DNA from: Neobacillus rhizosphaerae
GTDB lineage: Bacteria; Bacillota; Bacilli; Bacillales; Cytobacillaceae
Direction of reading: 5' to 3'
DNA length: 64,000 nucleotides
Assembly (NCBI RefSeq): GCF_937468385.1
Contig: NZ_CALBWS010000022.1
Location: forward strand, 1-64,000
Shown here: positions 45,002-53,469 of the stretch, one piece after another
How the letters are laid out: each line of letters begins with the position of its first letter
Numbering within the stretch: position 1 is the stretch's first letter
Program-made: the position numbers and the translations under genes
Notes under the pieces: generated by a model
What the model was told of the DNA's origin: nothing
What the model saw: only the letters and a program-made list of their open reading frames with translations
Database searches by the model: none

Positions 45002-46555
45002 ATGAGCTTATTAAATGTTGAAAATTTAAGTCATACTTTCGGAGACCGTACTTTATTTAAAGATGTTTCCTTTCGATTATTAGCAGAGGACCATGTTGGT
45101 CTCGTCGGTGCCAATGGCGTTGGTAAGTCTACATTAATGAAAATTATTACAGGGCAATTGATTCATGATAGTGGCCGTGTGGAATGGACACCGGGTGTTC
45201 ATTACGGCTATTTAGATCAGCACACTGTCTTAACTCCTGGGAAAACGATGCGAGATGTGCTGCGTGATGCCTTCCTTCCACTTTTTGAAAAAGAAAATGA
45301 GTTAAATGAAGTAACAGCACAAATGGCTGATGCTACACCAGAAGAGCTTGAAGTTCTTTTAGAAAAAATGGGTGAAATTCAAGACGCATTGGATGCTGGA
45401 GGCTTCTATTCTTTAGATATCAAAATTGAAGAAGCAGCGCGGGGCTTAGGGCTTGATGCAATCGGCCTAGACCGTGACGTCGCAGCCCTTAGCGGTGGAC
45501 AGCGAACAAAGGTCCTTCTTGCTAAGCTTCTATTGGAACAACCAAAAGTTTTATTACTCGATGAGCCGACAAACTATTTGGATGTTGAGCATATTCGTTG
45601 GTTAACCTCATATTTAAAAGATTACCCATATGCGTTTATTCTTATCTCGCATGATACGGAATTTATGAATCCTGTATCCAATGTTATTTTTCAATTGGAA
45701 TTTTCTAAGTTGTCCCGTTATACGGCAAGCTATGAAAAATTCCTGGAACTCGCGGAAATCAATAAGAATCAGCATATTAATGCCTATGAAAAACAAGTGG
45801 AATTCATCAAAAAACAAGAAGATTTTATTGCAAAAAATAAAGCAAGGTACTCCACTACGGGTCGGGCGAAGAGCCGTCAAAAGCAATTAGATCGGATGGA
45901 ACGGATTGACCGTCCAGAAACTGCGATGAAGCCTACCTTCGGTTTCAAAGAATCACGTAGCAGCAGTCGCTATGTTTTTGAAGCAAATGATTTGGAAATT
46001 GGTTACTCTCACCCCCTTCTGCCGAAAATGAATATGACATTAGAGCGTGGCGAAAAAGTCGCGATTATCGGCTGTAATGGTGTAGGTAAATCAACTCTAC
46101 TTAAAACAATGCTTGGTAAAATAGATCCTTTAGATGGTAAGGTTGAGCGCGGTGATTTCCTCTTCCCTTCTTATTTTGAACAAGAGGTAAAAGCAGGAAA
46201 TATTACCCCAATTGATGATGTCTGGAATGCCTTTCCATCCATGGATCAGCATCAAGTCCGTGCAGCTCTTGCCCGCTGTGGATTGAAGAATGAGCACATT
46301 TCACGTCCAATGAATCAGCTAAGTGGTGGCGAGCAGGCGAAGGTTCGTCTTTGTAAGCTAATGATGACTGAAAGTAACTGGATTTTATTCGATGAGCCGA
46401 CAAATCACTTAGATATAGATGCAAAGGCAGAATTGCAACGTGCTCTTAAAGAATACAAAGGAACCATTGTCCTTGTCTGCCACGAGCCAGACTTTTATGA
46501 GGATTGGGTCACAAAAGTGTGGAATGTCGAAGAATGGTCACAACAAACCGTATAG
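45002..46555 (+). CDS. ABC-F ATPase, YfmM/YkpA type
   Basis: 517 aa with two ATPase domains. Site 1: GANGVGKSTLM, LSGGQRTKVLLAKLL, LLLDEPTNYLD. Site 2: GCNGVGKSTLL, LSGGEQAKVRLCKLM, LFDEPTNHLD. No membrane domain. The short linker (about 240-310) and lack of a C-terminal extension set it apart from the resistance-type ABC-F at 29924. B. subtilis YfmM is similar (MSILNVQNLSHGFGD-like start). It probably adjusts the ribosome. ATG 45002 is preferred over upstream starts. Confidence 0.85.
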   Translation: MSLLNVENLSHTFGDRTLFKDVSFRLLAEDHVGLVGANGVGKSTLMKIITGQLIHDSGRVEWTPGVHYGYLDQHTVLTPGKTMRDVLRDAFLPLFEKENELNEVTAQMADATPEELEVLLEKMGEIQDALDAGGFYSLDIKIEEAARGLGLDAIGLDRDVAALSGGQRTKVLLAKLLLEQPKVLLLDEPTNYLDVEHIRWLTSYLKDYPYAFILISHDTEFMNPVSNVIFQLEFSKLSRYTASYEKFLELAEINKNQHINAYEKQVEFIKKQEDFIAKNKARYSTTGRAKSRQKQLDRMERIDRPETAMKPTFGFKESRSSSRYVFEANDLEIGYSHPLLPKMNMTLERGEKVAIIGCNGVGKSTLLKTMLGKIDPLDGKVERGDFLFPSYFEQEVKAGNITPIDDVWNAFPSMDQHQVRAALARCGLKNEHISRPMNQLSGGEQAKVRLCKLMMTESNWILFDEPTNHLDIDAKAELQRALKEYKGTIVLVCHEPDFYEDWVTKVWNVEEWSQQTV

Positions 46556-46590
46556 AACGGGACTTTAAACCCCTGCAGCACCGATTGTAG

Positions 46591-46620
46591 AAGCCAGCAA
46601 ATAGGATTTGCTGGCTTTTT
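46591..46620 (+). terminator. terminator of the ABC-F gene
   Basis: AAGCCAGCAAAT, loop AGG, ATTTGCTGGCTT, then T. Perfect 12-bp stem. Confidence 0.9.
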
Positions 46621-46708
46621 TCCATAAAAATGAACTTCTGTGAAATACGGAAAATGGCAATACAAACGGGAAAATCACTCTTTTAAACCTTATTACGAGT
46701 TTTTTTTA

Positions 46709-46810
46709 TTATTGAATTTCAATCCTTGTCCCATAGCCAGCCACACTGTCAATAGAAATCTCTCCATTATGAGCCCGAATATTTTTAACAAACAGTAATT
46801 TATAATACAT
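46709..46810 (-). pseudogene. C-terminal fragment of a histidine kinase
   Basis: The minus strand reads LLFVKNIRAHNGEISIDS and VAGYGTRIEIQ then stop: the final VK-x-I-x-x-H-x-G-x-I-x-x-x-S-x-x-G-x-GT strand pair of a HATPase domain. Only about 33 codons remain, without ribosome site or upstream domain. Confidence 0.7.
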
Positions 46811-46870
46811 ATGTTTTAAGGACATGCATAAAATGGGTTACAGGATATATTGGTATAAAGGAGCCTGATA

Positions 46871-47203
46871 ATGAAAATAAAAACCTTTTTAAGTGTTTTT
46901 TTTCTTTTAGTTACCTTAGGTTTTGTAGCTTATCTTGATTCACCGTACTCCTTTTTGAATATAAAATATGCCTATACAGCTGATCAACCGGTTATCGCCC
47001 AACCTGTTAATGTTGAGCCATCCAGTGATATTCCTGAATTGGAAGAAAAACTAGAGAAGCGTGAAAGAGTTGCTGGTTATATCGTAGAGACGTATGAAGA
47101 ATACGAAGTCTATAAAGACAAAGATGGGAATGTAATAAAAAGTGAGCCTTCTGGAAAAACAGATACACTTAGATATTGGGACTACAATAATAAAGACCGC
47201 TAA
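46871..47203 (+). CDS. secreted or anchored protein of unknown function
   Basis: 110 aa. An N-terminal membrane segment (TFLSVFFLLVTLGFVAYL, about 4-22) is followed by a Pro/Glu-rich region (SSDIPELEEKLEKRERVAGY) and a polar tail (DTLRYWDYNNKDR). AAAGGAG lies 7 nt before ATG 46871. No family recognised. The stop codon is the first part of a 23-bp perfect hairpin. Confidence 0.6.
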   Translation: MKIKTFLSVFFLLVTLGFVAYLDSPYSFLNIKYAYTADQPVIAQPVNVEPSSDIPELEEKLEKRERVAGYIVETYEEYEVYKDKDGNVIKSEPSGKTDTLRYWDYNNKDR

Positions 47204-47252
47204 ATGGGGTACCGTCAGGAAAACGTCAATTTTCCTGACGGTACCCCATTTA
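47201..47252. repeat. perfect 23-bp inverted repeat
   Basis: Arms 47201-47223 and 47230-47252 are exactly complementary, loop CGTCAA; the core is GGGGTACCGTCAGG. There is no T run, so it is not a standard terminator. It shares the style (C/GTCAGG) of other palindromes in the window and includes the stop codon of the preceding gene. Confidence 0.85.
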
Positions 47253-47376
47253 GGAAAAAAGATAGGAACCTAATAATTTTTAAGGATGATTGGATGATAA
47301 AGAAATTGGATTCGTAACCTTTATTTGATAAGTGCATAATTTATTTTAAACAAAATATGTAGTTAGGGGTGCGGAT

Positions 47377-48153
47377 ATGAGTGTGATTAGAACAGATGAG
47401 TGGTTACTCGATTCATATCATGAACCAATTGAAATATGTGAAAAGTTAAAAGTACACTTTAAGGATGCTCTAGCTTCCGAAATCTACGAATACTTAACAC
47501 TACATGGAATGTATCATCCTCTTAGGAATGGAAATGAGGTAGTGAAAAAGTTACAAAACAATAAAGTATGGGAAATTGTGGAGGGAGAAAAACTACGACT
47601 TCAAGAAGTGTGGGAAGGACCAAATATCCCTATTTTTATTTTTCCATCAGATAAGAACAACCGAAAATTAAAACAAGACTTTAACGGAAAATCAGGTTTG
47701 TCCTTCAAAGATAAACTATTTTTATTTATTTCAGAGGATAATACGGAAAAGGAAATAAAGGCTTTGTTTACACATGAGTATAACCATGTTTGTCGGTTAT
47801 CCAAGTTTCAAAAAAACGAAGAGGATTACGTATTGCTGGATACAATCATTTTAGAAGGATTAGCTGAAAATGCAGTCCGTGAAAGAATGGGTGAAGAATT
47901 CTTAGCAACTTGGACATCGTATTATTCTAATGAAGAGCTAAAGAAAATGTGGAAAAACATAGTGTTCCCAAATAAAAATATTCAAATAAATGACCTAAAG
48001 CATCAAAACATCTTGTATGGATTACGTTTCTATCCGAAAATGTTAGGGTACTGTGTTGGGTATTACTTGGTTAAGAATTATCTTGATTCATCGAACAAGA
48101 CTAGTAAGGATCTACTAAACATCAATACCGATACCATTACTCAAATAATGTAA
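47377..48153 (+). CDS. DUF2268 putative zinc protease
   Basis: 258 aa. The metal site HEYNHVCRL is an H-E-x-x-H motif in the centre (about 143-147), and LEGLAENAV downstream supplies the third ligand, as in DUF2268 proteins. The N-terminal helical part and the YPKMLGYCVGYYLVKNYL tail also fit. It is cytoplasmic, with no signal peptide. The substrate is unknown. GGGG precedes ATG 47377. Confidence 0.75.
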   Translation: MSVIRTDEWLLDSYHEPIEICEKLKVHFKDALASEIYEYLTLHGMYHPLRNGNEVVKKLQNNKVWEIVEGEKLRLQEVWEGPNIPIFIFPSDKNNRKLKQDFNGKSGLSFKDKLFLFISEDNTEKEIKALFTHEYNHVCRLSKFQKNEEDYVLLDTIILEGLAENAVRERMGEEFLATWTSYYSNEELKKMWKNIVFPNKNIQINDLKHQNILYGLRFYPKMLGYCVGYYLVKNYLDSSNKTSKDLLNINTDTITQIM

Positions 48154-48164
48154 AAGTACTATGA

Positions 48165-48207
48165 AACGAAAAAAACAGAAGAAAAAAATCTCGTCTGTTT
48201 TTTTATT
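48165..48207 (+). terminator. terminator of the DUF2268 gene
   Basis: AAAAAACAGA and TCTGTTTTTT pair around an A-rich loop. Confidence 0.6.
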
Positions 48208-48226
48208 GAATGAATAAATGATCAAA

Positions 48227-48381
48227 TTATATTAAACACTTTGAATGTTGTTTATTGGAGTCCACTCCATCGCCTAACACATCGTATTCATACGGAATCT
48301 TGCCAAAAATACTAAGAAACCATCTTCCGGACAGTTTATCCCATTCTTGTGAGAGCTGAATCAGTCTTGTACTAGTATGCT
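48227..48381 (-). pseudogene. possible gene fragment, Spo0E-like or unknown
   Basis: A 51-codon open stretch without a start codon: TRLIQLSQEWDKLSGRWF, then FGKIPYEYDVLGDG. The LSQEWDKL part faintly recalls the S-Q-x-x-D-x-L signature of Spo0E-like phosphatases, but the rest does not. It may be a decayed gene or chance. Confidence 0.25.
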
Positions 48382-48417
48382 TTTAACTCTTTTAATCTAA
48401 CAACATTAATTATTTGA

Positions 48418-48678
48418 CTACCACCAGAAAAAAGGAAGTACTGCAAATGCAGCAATAGCACCAAGCGCAATTCCAGCGCCAAAGCCCCAGCCCCAGCCCC
48501 AACCGCCATAACCAAAACCGCCTAGGTTTCTAGGTCGTCGTCCCAATGGTTGAAGATAAACTCTGTTGTTGGCAACACGATGAATGATTCCCCTATGAAT
48601 TCTCCCGTCATGGGTTCTGATTTCAACTGCTCTACCCATATGTCTATGACACAATCCATGAAAATGTTCAACTGACAT
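48418..48678 (-). CDS. small Gly/Trp-rich protein with Sm-like region
   Basis: 86 aa. The N-terminal half (EIRTHDGRIHRGIIHRVANN, then RVYLQPLG) resembles the Sm-like, YlxS/LSM beta motif. It is followed by a GYGGWGWGWGFGAG stretch and a C-terminal hydrophobic segment (IALGAIAAFAVLPFFWW). GGGGGTG lies 5 nt before ATG 48678. Similar proteins occur in sporeformers; a surface or coat role is possible but unproven. Confidence 0.65.
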   Translation of the reverse strand: MSVEHFHGLCHRHMGRAVEIRTHDGRIHRGIIHRVANNRVYLQPLGRRPRNLGGFGYGGWGWGWGFGAGIALGAIAAFAVLPFFWW

Positions 48679-48912
48679 TTTTTCACCCCCAATTACTTAT
48701 GAACCATACGACATTATACGTATTGAAATAATTATCGTAATGGACAAGTGTAATAGGGTATTAGTGGAAATTTAAAACCTCTGCATTAATTTATCGATAT
48801 GCCTCGAGCCCAAATTTTGCCGTAAGTTTATTTGCTAGATCGTCCTGGAAAAATCTAGTGCAAAAAAAAGATGGGGTTAATTGTTCCTCCCATTTTCTTT
48901 TATAAATAGGAT

Positions 48913-49461
48913 TTACCGTAACGTTTTTAATGCACCACTCCATGCAATCACCTGATCGAGCATTGCATTCACATTATTTAGGTGCAAATCAGCTGGTTTG
49001 AAAACTGTCCCATTTTCAAAGTCAGTAAATAGGGATAGTGTAGGATGTACTCGAACATCTGCAACTTGTAACTCACCAAATATTCCGCGTAAGTGTTCAG
49101 CTGCACGGGCTCCGCCAGTTGAGCCATAGCTTACAATTCCGGCTGCTTTATTGTTCCATTCATCACGTACTGTATCAAGGGCATTTTTTAATGCTCCTGT
49201 GATACTGTGGTTATATTCTTGAGCAATGAAAACAAATCCATCCAAGCTAGCTAGTTTTTCTGACCAGGCTTTAATTCCTGGTTCTGAACCATCCGTTGTA
49301 AATACGAACGGTAAATTGTATTCTGCTATATCAACGATTTCATAATTTGCATCTCCGCGTTTGTCAGCAATTCCTTTTACCCAATCACCGACTTGTGGAC
49401 TTACACGGCCTTGACGTGTGCTTCCTAAGATAATACCAATAGTTAATTTTTCATTTGCCAT
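48913..49461 (-). CDS. NADPH-dependent FMN reductase
   Basis: 182 aa flavodoxin-like fold: IGIILGSTRQGRVSPQVGDW (phosphate loop), EYNHSITGALKNALD (flavin loop, family hallmark) and GIVSYGSTGGARAAEHLR. It likely reduces FMN, quinones or azo dyes. AAGGAGG lies in front of ATG 49461. It is a stand-alone gene. Confidence 0.88.
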   Translation of the reverse strand: MANEKLTIGIILGSTRQGRVSPQVGDWVKGIADKRGDANYEIVDIAEYNLPFVFTTDGSEPGIKAWSEKLASLDGFVFIAQEYNHSITGALKNALDTVRDEWNNKAAGIVSYGSTGGARAAEHLRGIFGELQVADVRVHPTLSLFTDFENGTVFKPADLHLNNVNAMLDQVIAWSGALKTLR

Positions 49462-49719
49462 TGCTTCTTCCTCCTTAGTTGGTCTTTATAATATTTTGTC
49501 TAAAAAGCCCAATATTTACACATCCCTTCTTTAAAATGATTAATACATGCACGGTTCTTGCTTTATCGGGAATTTATTAACGCAAGATGGAATTCACCAG
49601 TACTTTCATTTCAAATCTTCGGTAAGTGTACAGTCTTGCCTTATCTTAAAGTGTTATAAACTAAAAAAAGATATGGCCCTTTTAATTAGAGAAAAGGTCC
49701 ACATCCTTATTGTGTATCA
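49462..49719. other. intergenic region
   Basis: No gene supported. The T-rich end near 49680 may contain the terminator for the CNNM gene on the minus strand, but no clean hairpin was found. Confidence 0.25.
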
Positions 49720-51030
49720 TTATGCACAGGATTCTTGTTTCATTACTTTCGCAATTTCTAACGATTTAATATGATAACCATCGACTTCAAGAACCTTAAA
49801 CTCATAATCATCGTACTGAATTTTATCGCCTTCGACAACTTCCATTTTTTCTGACAAGATCCATCCACCGATTGTGTCTATATCAGAATCGTCTAGATCC
49901 AATCCTAACAAATCATTTATTTCTTCAATCAGGACTTTTCCATCAACAATAGTTTTATTTGGCCCTATTTTATTTATTTCTGGAACTTCATCCGCATCAA
50001 ATTCATCACGAATTTCTCCAACAATCTCTTCCAAAATATCTTCGACCGTTACTAACCCTGCAGTTCCGCCATACTCGTCAATTAAAATGGCCATATGAAC
50101 ACGATCTTTTTGCATTTTGACTAACAAATCATGAATAGGAATCGTTTCAATGACTTGGACGACTGGACGAACATATTCCTCAATGCTGGTTTCGACATTA
50201 TTACCTTTGATATATTCTGTAAATACTTCTTTCATATTAACCATACCGACAATGTTATCTTTTTCACCATCAATGACAGGATACCTAGTATAATTTTCTT
50301 CCGTCACGATTTTCAGACATTCATCTAATGATTGCGAGATATCAAAAGCGACAATTTCTGTCCGAGGCACCATAATTTCGTGGGCATTTCGATCATCGAA
50401 TTCAAAGATATTATTCACATATTTGTATTCAGATTGATTGATCTCGCCACTTTTATAGCTTTCGGAAATAATGATTTGAAGTTCTTCTTCTGAGTGAGCC
50501 ACTTCGTGTTCAGAAGCAGGCTTCAAACCAAATAGTCCTGTAATCATTCGAGCGGAGCCATTTAATGCTTTAATAAAAGGATACATGATTTTATAAAATA
50601 GCATCATTGGTCGAGCAAAAATCAACGTTATCGTTTCAGCTTTTTGGATTGCGAACGTTTTTGGTGCAAGTTCCCCAACCACAACGTGAATGAACGTTAC
50701 CGATGCAAATGCTAGGATAAATGATGTTACACTTGAAACTGATTCTGGCAGGTTAATGTTAACCAAAAGCGGGTGTAGAATGTGTTCAACTGTTGGTTCA
50801 CCAAGCCAACCTAAACCTAATGCTGTGACCGTAATACCTAATTGACATGCAGACAAATATTCATCAAGGTTTGTCACAATCGTTTTCGCTACGATTGCAC
50901 TCTTGTTGCCTTCTGCTACAAGCTGATCAATTCGTGTACTGCGGATTTTAACAATAGCAAATTCGTAAGATACGAAAAATGCTGTAAAAGCTAATAAGAT
51001 TGCTATTGTTATCAAATTTATAATGATCAA
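49720..51030 (-). CDS. CNNM/CBS-domain membrane protein (MpfA/YhdP family)
   Basis: 436 aa. The DUF21/CNNM membrane domain (about 1-190; FVSYEFAIVKIRSTRIDQL, GELAPKTFAIQ) is followed by two CBS domains (about 215-335; MVPRTEIVAFD, VEDILEEIVGEIRDEFD) and a C-terminal CorC/HlyC domain (about 345-430). B. subtilis MpfA (YhdP) is a magnesium efflux protein of this type. TTG 51030 follows AAGGAG. It lies 58 bp downstream of the MerR gene in the same direction, like yhdP next to yhdQ in B. subtilis. Confidence 0.85.
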   Translation of the reverse strand: MIIINLITIAILLAFTAFFVSYEFAIVKIRSTRIDQLVAEGNKSAIVAKTIVTNLDEYLSACQLGITVTALGLGWLGEPTVEHILHPLLVNINLPESVSSVTSFILAFASVTFIHVVVGELAPKTFAIQKAETITLIFARPMMLFYKIMYPFIKALNGSARMITGLFGLKPASEHEVAHSEEELQIIISESYKSGEINQSEYKYVNNIFEFDDRNAHEIMVPRTEIVAFDISQSLDECLKIVTEENYTRYPVIDGEKDNIVGMVNMKEVFTEYIKGNNVETSIEEYVRPVVQVIETIPIHDLLVKMQKDRVHMAILIDEYGGTAGLVTVEDILEEIVGEIRDEFDADEVPEINKIGPNKTIVDGKVLIEEINDLLGLDLDDSDIDTIGGWILSEKMEVVEGDKIQYDDYEFKVLEVDGYHIKSLEIAKVMKQESCA

Positions 51031-51088
51031 TGGTCTCCTTACTCAATAATTCAAGTAAGGAATACACCTCCTGTTTATTACAAGTTAG

Positions 51089-51502
51089 TTATCTAAATAG
51101 TAATAATAATGTTTGTGCTAGTGAAACTCCCTGTGACGATAATTTATTTACTAGCATTTCTTTTTGTTGATTGCTTAATTTTTGCAAAATCGGTTCGATT
51201 ACCTTTATTTCCTCTTTAAGATGTTTCATGATCATCGCAATTTGCTCAAAATGCTTCTCTGCTTTCTGTTTATCAATGCCATTTTCTGATTTGATCAATT
51301 CGATAGAAGACTTAATTTCTTCAAGCGGCATTTTCAGATTTTTGTAATGTTCAATTAAGGCCAATATCTGAATTGACTCTTCTCCGTATAATCGATAATT
51401 TGCATCCGTTCTAATCGGGTTAAGTAAGCCCATTAGGGTGTAATAATCGATTGTTCTTTTGGATATATTCATTAACTTCGCTATTTCACCAATTCGATAC
51501 AA
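51089..51502 (-). CDS. MerR family regulator
   Basis: 137 aa. The winged helix-turn-helix is MYRIGEIAKLMNISKRTIDYY followed by ANYRLYGEESIQIL; a coiled-coil dimer helix (about 75-125) follows. There is no Cys-rich metal loop and only a short C-terminal part, so it probably senses something other than a metal through a cysteine loop. It is upstream of the CNNM gene, which it may control. Confidence 0.8.
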   Translation of the reverse strand: MYRIGEIAKLMNISKRTIDYYTLMGLLNPIRTDANYRLYGEESIQILALIEHYKNLKMPLEEIKSSIELIKSENGIDKQKAEKHFEQIAMIMKHLKEEIKVIEPILQKLSNQQKEMLVNKLSSQGVSLAQTLLLLFR

Positions 51503-51718
51503 CTTCCCAACTTACTCCCCCCTTTCTCTATTAAAATACTATATCATAAATAAAACCGTACAGTCAACGTGTTGGTTTTTCACAAATACATAAAAATCGA
51601 TTCATCTATATTTGTGTTAAACTGGATATATCCAAATTAGTATTACATTAAGATAAATTTGCATAAAAACAGAAAAGAAGGTTTTGTCATTGATTAAATT
51701 TCGGTGGTGTTGTTGTAT

Positions 51719-52306
51719 ATGAAAAAATCAATCATGATTAGTTTGTTCATATCTTTGGGTACTTATCTAGCTTTATCCCCTATATTTTGGAGATTAACTT
51801 CTTACCTCCACCCAATTGTTTTAGCTGTTCTGCTCTTTTGTATCTTCTTTTTGGTCTATTTCTTTGTTTTACTAATCAGAAAAGAATCGATTCATATTTC
51901 CTCTAGGCTATTTTTGTCTCTTTTCATTCTTTACTCGATTGGACTGTTAATTTTGTTATTTTTGCGACCAAACGACCAGAGCTACAACTCTATGAATCTA
52001 ATTCCATTTTCTACAATCTCTTTTTATCTTTCTGGAAAAGTAAATTGGTTAATTTCGTTCTATAATTTAGCTGCCAATGTAGGATTATTTATTCCATACG
52101 GTATTTATTTGCTGTTGAAGAATTATTCTCCTTTAAAGCTTATATTTATTCCTATGGTTCTGATTGCTTTCATTGAAATCATGCAATTAATAACACATCG
52201 AGGTAGTTTGGATATTGATGACCTGATCTTAAATCTTGCAGGAGTTTTCATTGGGTATTTATTTTTTCCTTTATTTAAAAAAGCTGTAACAATCCATGCT
52301 AAATAA
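51719..52306 (+). CDS. VanZ family membrane protein
   Basis: 195 aa with about five membrane helices. RPNDQSYNSMNLIPFSTISF, NVGLFIPYGIYL and the C-terminal EIMQLITHRGSLDIDDLILN are the hallmark segments of VanZ-like proteins. Some relatives confer teicoplanin tolerance, most have no known function. ATG 51719 is preferred; the ribosome site (GGTGG) is weak. No van genes are nearby. Confidence 0.85.
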   Translation: MKKSIMISLFISLGTYLALSPIFWRLTSYLHPIVLAVLLFCIFFLVYFFVLLIRKESIHISSRLFLSLFILYSIGLLILLFLRPNDQSYNSMNLIPFSTISFYLSGKVNWLISFYNLAANVGLFIPYGIYLLLKNYSPLKLIFIPMVLIAFIEIMQLITHRGSLDIDDLILNLAGVFIGYLFFPLFKKAVTIHAK

Positions 52307-52309
52307 GAA

Positions 52310-52337
52310 AAGGACTCATCGTCGGATGAATCCTTTC
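52310..52337 (+). terminator. terminator of vanZ-like gene
   Basis: AAAGGA-TCATC and GATGA-TCCTTT around GTCG; stem with one mismatch. Confidence 0.6.
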
Positions 52338-52352
52338 ACTTTGCTTCCGCGT

Positions 52353-52484
52353 TCACTCCTTCTGCCTTGTGAGCCACCTTCCTTTCCTCCCCTTCTTGCC
52401 AAGTTTGAACTCAACTGGATTATTGTCCAGAAATCCAACAACGCCATTTTCATGTGCTTTTGACAGCAATTCTTCAATGACCAT
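52353..52484 (-). other. possible small basic protein
   Basis: A 43-codon frame (VIEELLSKAHENGVVGF, then FKLGKKGRKGRWL) with an AAGG directly touching the ATG, so no proper ribosome site. The composition is protein-like. It could be a real small gene or a decayed one; no other feature was found in the 52.3-52.9 kb gap. Confidence 0.25.
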
Positions 52485-52915
52485 CCTTAAAACGAAATTC
52501 CACTACTTTCCATTTGTTTTTCCGAATTGTTAATTTATGAGAATGAAGCAGGATTTGATATAGACATACATTTTTTTATCATTAACACTAAAATCTTTTA
52601 TACTGCACATTTAACTCTTTGTAAGCATATTATTCTAAAAAAACATGAAATTTTAGGGGGATTGAACAACCGAGGAGTTCATGAATCATGAGAAGGATTG
52701 ATGATTCAATTTATTCAAAATAGAAATGCATATATAAAACGACAATTGATGAATATTTAAGGAAAGACGAAGTATATGGGTTATTATCATATACTTATTT
52801 GTGCCTATTTTTCACCAATTGCATCAAAAAACGCTTCTTTATTAGTACACATCACCCCATGATACATATAGATGCAGTGTATATATTTATTTAATTGAAG
52901 GAGGTTAATGCTTTT

Positions 52916-53407
52916 ATGAATAGAGAGATAATGAACCAACTAGTGGACAAAACAATCAGAGTAGATCGGGGCGGCCCAGAATCAAGACTTGGAAAACTTC
53001 TTGCTGTATTTGAAGATTATTTTGTCCTTTTAACAGAAAGCGATGGAGTCGTTTACTATAAGACAAATCATATCAGAAGTATTACGGAAAGTTCTAAAGA
53101 CCTAATGAAGTTCGGATTAAAGGTTCCGGAAAAATTTGATTATAAAACAGCAGAAAACTTCGTGAAGCTTCTAGAAGCGGTCAGATTTCAATGGGTGAAA
53201 ATAAATCGCAGCGGACCGGAATCATTAGAAGGTGTACTCAGTGATGTAAACAATCATTTCGCTTCCCTCATCGTGCAGGAAGAAGTGGTTCGTTTCTCCA
53301 TGAAACACGTTCGCAACATTAGCTACGGCTTAAAGGTTGAAAAAACAAAAAAAGATTCCGATGACAACAATGATAACGATAATGATTATGATGATGACGA
53401 TTACTAA
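52916..53407 (+). CDS. CotB-family spore coat protein
   Basis: 163 aa with two Sm-like repeats, each starting with a (R/S)GGPES or SGPES box: RVDRGGPESRLGKLLAVFED and KINRSGPESLEGVLSDVNNH. The same RGGPES-x-x-GKL pattern occurs in CotB of B. subtilis. The tail is highly acidic (DDNNDNDNDYDDDDY) where CotB has a Ser/Lys-rich tail. GAAGGAGG lies 11 nt before ATG 52916; the TTG at 52895 lies upstream of it. First of three related genes in a row, it is presumably part of the outer coat. Confidence 0.8.
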   Translation: MNREIMNQLVDKTIRVDRGGPESRLGKLLAVFEDYFVLLTESDGVVYYKTNHIRSITESSKDLMKFGLKVPEKFDYKTAENFVKLLEAVRFQWVKINRSGPESLEGVLSDVNNHFASLIVQEEVVRFSMKHVRNISYGLKVEKTKKDSDDNNDNDNDYDDDDY

Positions 53408-53469
53408 TAATTAATATGTCGCTTCTCCATAAGAGGAGCACCCCATTATCGCTTAAGGAGGGTTATTAC

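Noticed and set aside
51719..52306. Glycopeptide resistance cluster
   Set aside because: A VanZ-family protein alone without vanHAX or vanRS is common in Bacillaceae.
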